64,000 nucleotides of DNA from Aureococcus anophagefferens (taxonomy: Eukaryota; Sar; Pelagophyceae; Pelagomonadales; Pelagomonadaceae), in NCBI RefSeq assembly GCF_000186865.1, contig NW_008705586.1:306619-370618 (forward strand), read 5' to 3'. The notes beneath the pieces are model-generated. The model saw only the letters and a list, made by a program, of their open reading frames with translations. It did not search any database and was not told the origin of the DNA. Made by a program: the position numbers and the translations under genes. Below are positions 1 to 8,560 of the stretch, one piece after another. The stretch's first letter is position 1. Every line of letters starts with the position of its first letter.

Positions 1-723
1 CCACGAGGTCGCCGCAACCCTCGAACGCCGCGCGCCAGAGCGGCCGCGCCTCGCCGTCGACCTCCCACGCCGACCGCTCGCACCACGCGACCAAAACGCC
101 CGTCGCGCGCTCGCGGCACCCGCCTTCCGCGTTCCACAGCAACCGGCTCACGTAGCGCCCGAGCCAGGCGTGGCCCCGCCGGCTCCAGGCCTCGCCGTTC
201 GCCTCGACTTCCAGCGACGCGTCGTCGTCGTCGTCGCTTGACTCCTCGTCCTCGCTGTAGACGACGCGGTGCCGCTCGCCGTGGTCCAGGCCCTCGGCGT
301 CGTCGTCGTCGTCGTCGGGGTGCGGCGGCGGCGCGTCGTCGGCCTCGTCGCCGCTCGACGCCGCGGACGGCGCCTCCGACTCCGCGGCCGCGGCGCGCCG
401 GCCGCCGAAGATGCGCGACAGCAGGCCGGGCCGCGGCGCGGCGGCCTTGGGCGGCGGCGCCTTGTCGCCCTCGGTGCTCGAGCACGTCACGAGCTCGTCC
501 TTGTCGCTGTCCTCGTCGCTGGGCGACACGCCGCGCGGCTCGAGCCGCTCCCGCCGCTTCAACGCGTCGACCTCCGAGAGCACGCGGCGCCGCTGCGTGC
601 TCTCCAGCCCGCCGCAGCGCGCGAGCAGGAAGTCCTCGAGCTCCTCCGTCGGCGCCTCGACGAGGAACGCGCCGCTGAGGTCGTACTTGACCGCCGCGTC
701 CGCCACCGTCGCGTAGCCGCCGC
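1..723 (-). CDS. Left-edge partial gene, acidic hypothetical protein
   Basis: An open minus-strand frame runs off the left edge, so the C-terminus is missing. It reads as plausible protein: a helical stretch (DLSGAFLVEAPTEELEDF), a central low-complexity acidic part (runs of D and E, SSDDDDD), and a more ordered end with RRGHAWLGRYVSRLLW. No start codon is obvious. The exon probably begins after a splice acceptor (gccgcag) at about 724-730, so earlier exons may lie to the right. I recognise no family. Confidence 0.45.
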
Positions 724-1586
724 CTGCGGCGCGCGTATCTCGGCGTTTTTTCTTCCCGACAGCGTATTTTTTCTCTCCGGGCGCGTCCGGGGGGCGGGGC
801 GACCGGTCCGAAGCGTTCCAGGGGCGGGGCATCGACGTCCGGGCGCTCTCGGGGGCGGTATTCGACGCGGAAACTGTACCATCGCCCAGCGACCGCAGGC
901 GCTCGGAAATCTGTTCCGAGGACGACGCCACGCCCATCTTCGGGGTCTAGGACGGTCCCGGACCGCCTCCGAAGACTTCCGAAGCCGGGGCTGAGCGGCT
1001 CGGGGAGCGGGGGGCGCCGTTCCCCGAGGACGCCGGCGAAGCGGCTGGCCGAGGGCCAGCCTTTGAGTGCATCCGTGGTGGCGTTTGGGGAAGACAGCCC
1101 CGGCCAAAGAGACAGAGATTCAAGGGCAACGCGTGGCGTGCGCGAGCCGCCCAGCCCGGGATGGTCCCCGCCGCAAAGACCGAAGTTTCCGCCCTGCGCC
1201 CGAGGACAATCCAAACAGCGTCAAACGCAGGGCTCGCCCGCGGCGCCAGCCCTCTCGTCGTCGTCAGATTCCCAACTTGAAGCCCGAGGCGGCCGGCCGC
1301 GCCGCGGCCGCGCGCCCACCCAGTCGGGCGCCTCGATCGAGACCCGTGAACTCAAGATCTCAGCCCACTAGCCACACGACACAACCAGGCCGGGGCAGTA
1401 AGCGAAGATACGCTCGTGCACTCATCATCACAACAACACAACGTTAAAATGGCGCGCGCGCGCGGGACCTCCGGAAAGAGGCGGCGGCGCGGGCGCTGTC
1501 CGGCAGAGTAGACGCAGCGCAGAGAAGAGCGCAGCGCCGAGCGCGAGCGGCCCGTCGCGGCGCCCGCGGCTCCGCGCCGCCGCCTC
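724..1586. other. Intergenic or intronic stretch without a supported gene
   Basis: This 860-base gap lies between the left-edge gene and the zinc-finger gene. It is less GC-rich in places (around 1360-1445). The frames across it translate to Arg/Pro/Ser-rich composition without domains. It may hold the promoter and 5' exons or introns of the left-edge gene. I see no RNA gene or repeat in it. Confidence 0.4.
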
Positions 1587-1955
1587 TCACTTCTTCTTCT
1601 TGCCGGTGTTGAGGCCCTCCATGAGCAGGCTCAGATCGTCGCCGCCGCCCTTCTTCTTCTTGCCGGGCCCGTCGCCCGGCGGCGCCTTGCCCTTCTTCTT
1701 CTCCTCGTTCGCCTTCTTCTTCGCCTCGGCGGCCTTGATGCCGTCCTCGAGGCCCGCGGGGAGGCACTCCTTCGGGTGCTTGCCCACGTAGTGGTCCTTG
1801 AGGTTCTGGAGCGTCGGCATCTTCACCATGCAGATCGCGCACTGCGTCGACATGGCCGCGTCGCCCATGCCGAGCTGGGAGCCGGCCTTTTGCGCTGCCG
1901 CCTGTTTCTTGGCGTTCTTCTCCTGGGACGCGGCCTTGGCCGCGCCGCGCACCAT
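1587..1955 (-). CDS. Small 4F5/zf-met2-like zinc-finger protein
   Basis: A 122-residue basic protein. The N-terminal quarter is Ala/Lys/Gln-rich (KNAKKQAAAQKAGSQLG), followed by a single zinc finger with CAIC and a distal H..H pair (CAICMVKMPTLQNLKDHYVGKHP), then a Lys-rich tail ending TGKKKK. This layout matches the small eukaryotic SERF/4F5-plus-zf-met2 proteins (plant At2g23090 type), whose role is not well defined. I chose the internal ATG at 1955 because the upstream extension is compositionally unlike the family and would overlap the divergent EHD gene. Confidence 0.7.
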   Translation of the reverse strand: MVRGAAKAASQEKNAKKQAAAQKAGSQLGMGDAAMSTQCAICMVKMPTLQNLKDHYVGKHPKECLPAGLEDGIKAAEAKKKANEEKKKGKAPPGDGPGKKKKGGGDDLSLLMEGLNTGKKKK

Positions 1956-2181
1956 GGTGTCGTCGCGCAGCGCGCGGCGGTGTTTATGCGTGCGTCTGCG
2001 GCCGTTCGCAGCGCTCGAGACGCGCGCGACCGACGGGCGCTCCGACGCGGTCAGAGGCCGGACTCGATGCGGGGGCTCGCTGGTGCAACTCAAAGCGATT
2101 GAACCACACCTTGCCAGCTCTCGCGGGCGGGCAGCCGCCGACCACCGCGAGCGCGGGCAGCCCTGTTCCGCCGCGCCGACC
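1956..2181. promoter_or_regulatory. Divergent intergenic region, zinc-finger and EHD genes
   Basis: The two starts face away from each other over 226 bases, so this interval must hold both 5' UTRs and the core promoters. No TATA box is evident. Confidence 0.4.
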
Positions 2182-3891
2182 ATGGACAAGTGGCCCAAGG
2201 GCAAGCAGTACGCGGCGCCGGACTTTGCGAACGTCACGGACGCCTTCGCGGGCCTCTACAGCATGAAGGTGGCCGCGCTGGAGAAGGCCGTCCTCTTCGA
2301 CGAGTTCGCGACGGCCGTCAAGACGCCGGCGGAGATGAAGGCCAAGCCCATGGTCTTCCTCCTGGGCCAGTACTCCGTGGGGAAGACGACGTTCATCCGC
2401 TACCTGCTCGGCAAGGACTTCCCCGGCATGCTCGTCGGGCCCGAGCCGACGACGGAGGCGTTCACGGCCGTCTGCCGGTCTCCGAACGGCGTCGACACGA
2501 GCGTGCCCGGGTCGTCGGCCATCGCGGACACGTCGCGGCCCTGGGGGTCCCTGGACGCCCACGGCGACGGCTTCGCGCAGCGGTTCTGCTGCTCCAACGT
2601 CACGGGCGGGTCGGACGTGCTGGACGACGTCGACCTCGTCGACTCGCCGGGCGTGCTCGCGGGCGCGAAGCAGACCATGGACCGCAAGTACGACTTCGAG
2701 CGCGTCGCCCAGTGGTTCGCGGAGCGCGCGGATCTGATCCTGGTGCTGCTGGACACGTCGAAGCTCGACCTGAGCGACGAGTTCATGGGTCTGCTGCGAG
2801 CGCTCCAGGTCTACGACGACAAGATCCGCATCGTCTTGAACAAGGCGGACCAGGTGTCGAACCCGGAGCTCCTGCGCGTCATGCAGGCCGCGTCCTGGAA
2901 CCTGGCGAAGACGTTGAGAACCCCGGAGGTCAAGCGGACGTACGTGTCGTCGTTCGCCGACGAGACGCACCCGCTCCGCGAGTCGCCGCTCAAGGCCCAC
3001 TTCGAGGAGGAGCGCGCCCTGCTCCTCAAGGACCTCGCGGACCTCAAGGTGGGGAAAAAACAAAGGCGCGTCAACGAGTTCATCCGGCGGACGCGGCACG
3101 CGGCGCACCACGCGCAGATCGTCGCGCACCTCAAGGGCGCGTGCCCGCTCGTCGCGGGCAAGGCCGACTGGGAGAAGCGCACGTTGGACGCCCTCCCCAT
3201 GGAGTGGGAGAAGATCGCCGTCAAGCGCAAGATGCCGAGCCACGAGCTCCCGAGCCCGCTCCAGTACCGCAAGATCTTCGCGTCGAACGCCGTGAGCCTG
3301 CTCTCCCTGCCGGCGAACTGCGCCAAGCACGCCGCGGCCCTCGACGCGATCCTCGACGTCGACGTGAAGAACACGCTCGAGCACTTCCGCCACGAGCTCG
3401 ACAACGTGCCCTTCAAGCACAACCCGCCCGCGCCGACGCGGGGCTTCCTGCTCAAGGCCGGCGACGCGAAGAAGACGGTCATGGGCGTCGGCTCGGGCTT
3501 CCGCAAGCGGTTCTGCATCATCGACGAGAACGGCGTGCTCAAGTACTACGAGAAGGACCCCGCGTCCGCGCCGAATCCCATGGAGGTCGAGGCCAAGGGC
3601 GTCATCGACCTCGCGGGCGCGAAGACGACGCCGCTCCCGCAGCAGCACCAGTCCTTCTGCTTCGCCGTCGAGGGGCCCCTCTGCGACCGCAGGTACGTGC
3701 TCGCCGCGACGTCCGGCGACGAGATGAGCAAGTGGATGCGCCTCGTGGACTCGTTCGGCGCGCACGTCGACCCGGCGTCGAGGAAGGCCGCGCCGACGCC
3801 CGTCGCGGCGCCGCCACCCGCGGCCGAGGAGGAGGAGGAGGACGCGGCGACGGAGGACGCCGCGCCGGGGGACGACGACCAGGAGGTCTGA
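2182..3891 (+). CDS. EHD-type dynamin-family GTPase with C-terminal PH domain
   Basis: 569 residues. EHD proteins are membrane-bound ATP/GTPases that tubulate and scission endosomal membranes. Visible motifs are P-loop GQYSVGKTT, the switch threonines in PTTEAF, G3 DSPG and NKAD. The helical segment after the G domain (RRVNEFIRRTRHAAHHAQIV) follows the EHD pattern. In place of the usual C-terminal EH domain there is a PH domain at about residues 418-525 (TRGFLLKAGD, FRKRFCIID, KWMRLVDSF), then an acidic tail. The start at 2182 lies just before the conserved EHD N-terminal helix; the longer frame from 1798 is low-complexity and overlaps the divergent gene. The PH domain suggests phosphoinositide targeting (inference). 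Confidence 0.85.
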   Translation: MDKWPKGKQYAAPDFANVTDAFAGLYSMKVAALEKAVLFDEFATAVKTPAEMKAKPMVFLLGQYSVGKTTFIRYLLGKDFPGMLVGPEPTTEAFTAVCRSPNGVDTSVPGSSAIADTSRPWGSLDAHGDGFAQRFCCSNVTGGSDVLDDVDLVDSPGVLAGAKQTMDRKYDFERVAQWFAERADLILVLLDTSKLDLSDEFMGLLRALQVYDDKIRIVLNKADQVSNPELLRVMQAASWNLAKTLRTPEVKRTYVSSFADETHPLRESPLKAHFEEERALLLKDLADLKVGKKQRRVNEFIRRTRHAAHHAQIVAHLKGACPLVAGKADWEKRTLDALPMEWEKIAVKRKMPSHELPSPLQYRKIFASNAVSLLSLPANCAKHAAALDAILDVDVKNTLEHFRHELDNVPFKHNPPAPTRGFLLKAGDAKKTVMGVGSGFRKRFCIIDENGVLKYYEKDPASAPNPMEVEAKGVIDLAGAKTTPLPQQHQSFCFAVEGPLCDRRYVLAATSGDEMSKWMRLVDSFGAHVDPASRKAAPTPVAAPPPAAEEEEEDAATEDAAPGDDDQEV

Positions 3892-3963
3892 GAGGGAGCA
3901 GAGGCTAATGTTGCACGGCAACCGTGGGTCAACCCTTCAGCGACCGCACAAACGTCCGAGCGT

Positions 3964-5577
3964 ATGGCTCGATATTGTCGAGCTCTTTGGCTGCTGCCTG
4001 CGGTCGTCGCTGCATGGCTGCAACCCACGCCGCACGTGCGACGAGCGCCCGCGCTGCGACGAGCGCCTGCGCTGCAACGAGCGCCCGCGCTGCGACGAGC
4101 GCCCGCGCTGCGCAGCGCGACGACAGACAGGAGCGCAACGACAGACAGCAGCGCGACGACGAAAACGCGGGACGGCACGACGCTGGGCGAGACAACAGAC
4201 AGCAAGGCGACAACGAAAACGCTGGGCTCGCCCTACTGGTTCGACCGCTGGTGGCCGCTGGCCTTCGAGTCGCACGCCTTCGACGAGAAGCCGCAGCACG
4301 TCGAGGTGCTCGGCGCGCCCGTCGTGCTCTGGCGCGACGGCGACGACTGGCGCGCGGCGCTCGACCGGTGCCCGCACCGCTTCGCGCGCCTCTCCGAGGG
4401 CCGCGTCGCTGACGATGGGTGTATCGAATGCCCGTACCACGGCTGGACGTTCGACGGCGCGACCGGCGCCTGCAAAGCCATTCCCCAGGGCTCGACGCCG
4501 ACGGCGCGCGCGGGCGCGACGGCGCTGCCGACGGTCGCCCGCGGCGGCCTGATCTGGGTCTGGACCTCCGCGCTCTACGACGGCGCCGCGAACGCGGCGC
4601 CGGACGTCGGCGCGCTCGACGCGCTCTCGCTGCAGGCCGAGGTCTTCGACGCGGGCGGCGCGTCCATCGCCGACTACTCGCGAGAATTGCCGATGGACGC
4701 GACAATGCTCCTCGAGAACGTCATGGACCCGTCGCATTTGCCCTACACGCACCACGACACCATCTCGAAGCGGGCCAACGCGGGGCCCATCGACCTGCGC
4801 CTCGACCGCCCGGCGACGGACGAGGGCTTCACCTTGGCGAAGTCGTTCCCCGACCGCGCCGACGTCTCCGGCTTCGTGCGCTACGACGCGCCCTCGCTCG
4901 TGCTCAGCGAGACGGACCGCGGGCCGGGCGGCTTCCGCGACTGGAACGTCGTCTACGCGGTCCCCGTGGCCCCCGGCCGCTGCCGGCTCTTCGTGCGCGT
5001 CGTCTTCGAGGTCTCGAAGCTCGAGGGGCCCCAGAAGTTCGTCTTCGAGCGCATCCTGCCGAACGCGCCGCCCTGGGCCATCCACCTCTCGAACCACAAG
5101 GTCCTCGAGGACGACAACGTCTTCCTCCACCACGCGGGCGCGGCGTTGCGAGACGACGACGCGCTGCACCCGGCGGACTGGGAGCGGCGGCTCTACATGC
5201 CGACGGCCGCCGACGCGGGCGTGCGGGCCTACCGGCGCTGGCTCGACGCCTACACGGCATCCCGCGGCGCCGTCTTCTCGACGCACCTCGCGCCGGGCGC
5301 GCCGGCGCCGCGGACGCGGGCCGCGCTCGTCGACCGGCGCGCGTCGCACACGGACCAGTGCGCGAGCTGCTCGCGGGCCCGCGCGACCGCCGCGCGCGTC
5401 GCGACCGTCGCGCACGCCGCCGCCTTCGGGCTCCTCGCGCTCGCGGCGCTCGCGACGGACGGGCGGGAGGCGCTCGTCGCCGCCGCGGCCGTCGCCTACG
5501 GCGCGCACGCGGGCGCGCGGGCGCTGCTGCCGGCCTTCGACGACGGCGCCCTCGTGCCGCCGCGTAATCTGGGGTAG
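3964..5577 (+). CDS. Plastid Rieske oxygenase, PAO/TIC55/PTC52 family
   Basis: 537 residues. It starts with a hydrophobic signal and a Thr/Ala-rich transit-like stretch. The Rieske [2Fe-2S] ligands are C136-x-H138 (CPHR) and C156-x2-H159 (CPYHGW). The mononuclear iron site is in the helix NVMDPSHLPYTHHD. A C-terminal CxxC (QCASC) precedes two hydrophobic stretches; both are trademarks of the pheophorbide a oxygenase / TIC55 / protochlorophyllide a translocon group, in which electrons pass from Rieske to iron for O2-dependent oxygenation of a tetrapyrrole or related substrate. The exact substrate cannot be assigned. The stop lies 19 bases from the stop of the convergent neighbour. Confidence 0.85.
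   Translation: MARYCRALWLLPAVVAAWLQPTPHVRRAPALRRAPALQRAPALRRAPALRSATTDRSATTDSSATTKTRDGTTLGETTDSKATTKTLGSPYWFDRWWPLAFESHAFDEKPQHVEVLGAPVVLWRDGDDWRAALDRCPHRFARLSEGRVADDGCIECPYHGWTFDGATGACKAIPQGSTPTARAGATALPTVARGGLIWVWTSALYDGAANAAPDVGALDALSLQAEVFDAGGASIADYSRELPMDATMLLENVMDPSHLPYTHHDTISKRANAGPIDLRLDRPATDEGFTLAKSFPDRADVSGFVRYDAPSLVLSETDRGPGGFRDWNVVYAVPVAPGRCRLFVRVVFEVSKLEGPQKFVFERILPNAPPWAIHLSNHKVLEDDNVFLHHAGAALRDDDALHPADWERRLYMPTAADAGVRAYRRWLDAYTASRGAVFSTHLAPGAPAPRTRAALVDRRASHTDQCASCSRARATAARVATVAHAAAFGLLALAALATDGREALVAAAAVAYGAHAGARALLPAFDDGALVPPRNLG
4039..4110 (+). repeat. 18-bp tandem repeat, four copies, in the transit region
   Basis: Four 18-base units encode RRAPAL, RRAPAL, QRAPAL, RRAPAL in the oxygenase presequence. 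They are followed by a second short repetition (ATTDRS, ATTDSS, ATTKTR). Confidence 0.85.
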
Positions 5578-5596
5578 CGCCGTCTTAGGCCGGAAA

Positions 5597-6034
5597 CTAC
5601 AGCTCGTCGCCGCCGTGTCGATGGTTGTCCCACTCCTCCTTGGAGATGACCGGCTTGCACTGGTGCGGCGGGTCGTGGAAGCAGGTGATGCGGTCCTCGG
5701 GGAGGCTCTTGAAGTGGGAGAAGTGGAGCTTGATCTTCGTGTCCGGGTAGTCGTAGACGTGGACGTCCTCGACCGTCGACTTGACGCCCCCTTTGTAGAG
5801 GAACTCCTTCATCTGGGGCGCCAGCGTCTTGGCGCAGCGCGCCTCGCCGACGACGGTCATGGCCTCGCTGTCCTGGATCCAGCCGAAGCAGCCGAGCTCG
5901 TCGGCCTTGGCCACGGCCGCCGAATGGAAGCCCGTGCCCATGACGTCGCCGCTCACCTCGAAGCGGAAGCCCGCGAAGCGGTCGATCATGCGCCAGCCCA
6001 CCATGCTCGGGTCCACGACCTCGGCACGGGTCAT
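5597..6034 (-). CDS. Acylphosphatase-like protein, catalytic residues replaced
   Basis: 145 residues. The segment FEVSGDVMGTGFHSAAVAKADELGCFGWIQDS has the acylphosphatase layout (V-x-G-x-V-Q-G-V-x-F-R ... G-W-V-x-N). The invariant catalytic Arg is His (GFHS), and the catalytic Asn position reads Asp/Ser. A C-terminal extension of about 60 residues (KIKLHFSHFKSLPEDRITCFHDPPHQCKP) is not part of the usual 90-100 residue enzyme. I infer the fold but not acyl-phosphate hydrolysis. The start at 6034 gives MTRAEVVDPSMVGWRMIDRF; no targeting peptide is evident. Confidence 0.6.
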   Translation of the reverse strand: MTRAEVVDPSMVGWRMIDRFAGFRFEVSGDVMGTGFHSAAVAKADELGCFGWIQDSEAMTVVGEARCAKTLAPQMKEFLYKGGVKSTVEDVHVYDYPDTKIKLHFSHFKSLPEDRITCFHDPPHQCKPVISKEEWDNHRHGGDEL

Positions 6035-6144
6035 CGCGAGGACGGCGAGGCGATTACTATCGCACGGCGCGAGCGCTCCATCGTGCCGACGGGGCTGCTG
6101 CTTGAGGCCGACGTCTCATTGATGTTGTATAGGCGAACAGCAGC

Positions 6145-7113
6145 ATGGCCCGCCTAATTCTCGCTTTCTGCGCCCTCGGCGCCTATGCGCTCATCCCCCC
6201 GCGCACGACCATAACGACAACGCGCCTCCACGGCGAGCTCGGCGAGCGCACGTCCGTCACGTTGATCAAGGGCGCCCAACCCAAGAAGCTCCGCAAGAAG
6301 GTGCGGCGCTCCCGGAGCCCGCTCCTCTACCCGGCGAAGACGGCGGGCGGCGGCGACTGCTTCCTCCAACTCTCCAGCGACCAGAAGCACCTCGCGACCT
6401 CGGAGACGCCCATGTCCTGCTTCGTGAGCCGCGTCATCGCGCGCGACGGCGACGAGCAGCAGGACGACGACGACGGCGTGCTGGTGATGACGCCGACGCC
6501 CGCGGAGATCCGGCAGCGCGCGCCCGTCGCGCCCGAGGCGACGAACTTCCACCCGGGCAAGCTCCTGGGGGACCTGCGGACGAACGAGAAGGTCGAGGCC
6601 GTCGTGCTCCGCCACATCGCGCGCGACGTCGCCCTCGTCGCGGTCCGGGGCGTCTTCCGCGCGTCCAACGCGGGCTACCGCCGCCAGTCGGCGGCGCTCC
6701 CCGGCGGCGGCGGCCTGGCCATCGGCGACTCCGTGGACTGCTACGTGCGCCTCTCGGAGCCCAACAGCGGCCGGCTCACGGTGTCGCTCGCGCCGGTCGG
6801 CGCCGCGGACGCGAAGCGCGACAAGGAGGAGAAGCGCCTCCGCAAGCAGGTGAAGCGCGGCACGCTCCGGGCCGGCGCCCAGCGCGTCGCGACCGTCGTC
6901 GCCACGGACGGCGCGTCGCTCCGCGTCGACGCGGGCGGCCTCCAGGGCGCCGTCGCCGCGCCGGCGGACGAGGGGCCCTTCGCGGCGGGCGACCGCGTCA
7001 TGGTGCGCGTCGCGACCTTCGACGCCGCGACCCTCGCCGCGACGCTCGACTTCGTCCCCCTCGAGCAGCTCCCCGAGGGCGACGGCGACGACGCCGCGGA
7101 CGCGTCGGAGTAG
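6145..7113 (+). CDS. Organelle-targeted protein with two S1-like RNA-binding domains
   Basis: 322 residues. A signal-like N-terminus (MARLILAFCALGAYALIPP) is followed by a basic Thr/Arg segment, consistent with plastid import. Two beta-rich repeats of S1/OB type follow: about residues 147-218 (KVEAVVLRHIARDVALVAV ... VDCYVRLSEPNSGRLTVSL) and 238-305 (AQRVATVVATDGASLRVDAGGLQGAV ... GDRVMVRVATFD). S1 domains bind single-stranded RNA in ribosomal protein S1, PNPase and translation factors. Possible roles are plastid translation or RNA stability; the exact orthologue is unknown. The acidic C-terminus is low-complexity. Confidence 0.65.
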   Translation: MARLILAFCALGAYALIPPRTTITTTRLHGELGERTSVTLIKGAQPKKLRKKVRRSRSPLLYPAKTAGGGDCFLQLSSDQKHLATSETPMSCFVSRVIARDGDEQQDDDDGVLVMTPTPAEIRQRAPVAPEATNFHPGKLLGDLRTNEKVEAVVLRHIARDVALVAVRGVFRASNAGYRRQSAALPGGGGLAIGDSVDCYVRLSEPNSGRLTVSLAPVGAADAKRDKEEKRLRKQVKRGTLRAGAQRVATVVATDGASLRVDAGGLQGAVAAPADEGPFAAGDRVMVRVATFDAATLAATLDFVPLEQLPEGDGDDAADASE

Positions 7114-7170
7114 CGGGCTCGCGGTAACGGTTATCGGGTCGGCGCGGCGCGGGCCCCCCCGGGCGGGGGC

Positions 7171-8301
7171 CTAGGTGCGGACGCCGAAGACCTCCTCGAG
7201 CTGGATGCAGGAGTCGAGCTTGAAGTCGTTGGCGCGCGATAGGGCCTCGTCGCGCTGCTGGCGCGTCCGCTTGAGCCGCGCCTGGTAGACGAGCCTCCGC
7301 TGCTGCTCCTTCTGGTTGTAGCAGCCGTAGCGCAGGTTCGTCTCGAACTCGGACTCGACGGACTGGTCGATGCGCGCGAGGCTGTAGGGGTCGCGCGCGT
7401 ACTTTGCGGAGAAGCCGTCGCCGACCCAGTAGCGGATGTCGCGCGTCACGCCGCGCGACTTGGTGAACCGCTCGACCGTGTACTTGCCCTTGCGCTCCAG
7501 GGAGAAGGGCGACTCGGCGTACTGGTTCGGGTAGGAGAAGAAGGACAGCGCGAAGAGGAGCAGCAACGGCAGGAGCTGGAGGAGCTGCTGCGCCTGGTTC
7601 GGCGGCGGCTGGCGCCGCGCCTGCGGGTACGCGCGCGCGGGCCCCGCCTGGCGGCGGCCGCGGCCCGGGTCCACGCCGAAGAACATGTTGAAGATGTCCT
7701 CGGGCGAGATGTCGTCGTCGTGGAAGCCGCCGCCGCCGCCGCGGCGCCGCTGCTGCTGCTGCGGCGCCGCGTCCTCGTCGCCGTAGCGGTCGTACGACGC
7801 GCGCTTCTCGCCGTCGGAGAGCACCGCGTAGGCGAGCCCGACGCACTTGAAGGCCTCGTCGGCCATGGGCGCGCGGTTCTTGTCCGGGTGGAACTTGAGC
7901 GCCAGCTTCCGGTAGGCCTTCTTGATCTCGTCGTCGCCCGCGGACTTGGAGACGCCGAGGACCTCGTAGTGGCCCCGGTTCTTCAGCCGGAGGATCTGGC
8001 GCACGGCCTCGGCCTGCTGCGGCGTGTGGTCCGCCTTCGCCTCCGACGGCGCGCTCCCCGTCGACGCGCGCCGCTGCGTCGGCGTCGACCGCGGCTGCCG
8101 CGGCGCGGCCGCGCCGGCGTCGGGCTGGCTCGCGCCGCGCTGTGCGCGCGCGCGGAGGTCCGCGACGCCCGAGAGCTCCGCGCCGCCGGCGAGCCGCACG
8201 GACTTGTCGCAGTATTTGATGCACATGGCGAACTTCCCCTCGCGCAGGTACTTGGCCGCGAGGTCCCGGCACTTGAGCGCCTCGTCGCGGTTCGCCTCCA
8301 T
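7171..8301 (-). CDS. ER-type DnaJ protein, DNAJB12/DNAJB14 family
   Basis: 376 residues. The N-terminus ([24 protein letters not shown]) matches the short TPR-like start of DNAJB12/14. A J domain follows ([25 protein letters not shown] with HPDKN, so the HPD that stimulates Hsp70 is intact). Then come a Gly/Gln-rich linker, one transmembrane helix ([19 protein letters not shown]) and the DUF1977 C-terminal domain. The family anchors cytosolic Hsp70 at the ER for membrane-protein quality control. I chose the ATG at 8301 because the family start sits exactly there. Confidence 0.85.
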   Translation of the reverse strand: MEANRDEALKCRDLAAKYLREGKFAMCIKYCDKSVRLAGGAELSGVADLRARAQRGASQPDAGAAAPRQPRSTPTQRRASTGSAPSEAKADHTPQQAEAVRQILRLKNRGHYEVLGVSKSAGDDEIKKAYRKLALKFHPDKNRAPMADEAFKCVGLAYAVLSDGEKRASYDRYGDEDAAPQQQQRRRGGGGGFHDDDISPEDIFNMFFGVDPGRGRRQAGPARAYPQARRQPPPNQAQQLLQLLPLLLLFALSFFSYPNQYAESPFSLERKGKYTVERFTKSRGVTRDIRYWVGDGFSAKYARDPYSLARIDQSVESEFETNLRYGCYNQKEQQRRLVYQARLKRTRQQRDEALSRANDFKLDSCIQLEEVFGVRT

Positions 8302-8560
8302 GGTCGACGGGGGGCGCCGGGGTGCGGCGGTCGCTTCGTCGACGCGGGGCCGCGAGACGTTCGTCGAGAACGCGGGAGCGGCGCGCGGCTCGTGGGAGGC
8401 GCCCGGGAGCGGCGACAGCGGCGAACTATCGAGTCGCTCGACGCGTGGTGTGCTTTTGTGAGCCGAGCGGCAACGCCGTGTGCATATCGGCACCCAGCCG
8501 ACAGTGCCGCGGCGCGTCGTAGCATGGCCATGGCCAACCCGGAAGAAGCCCACCGCTAGG

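Noticed and set aside
1063..1447. Plus-strand frames upstream of the zinc-finger gene
   Set aside because: Arg/Pro/Ser-rich, no domain, and in the gap between minus-strand genes.
1984..3921. 645-residue minus-strand frame
   Set aside because: Antisense to the EHD gene, whose GTPase motifs are unambiguous.
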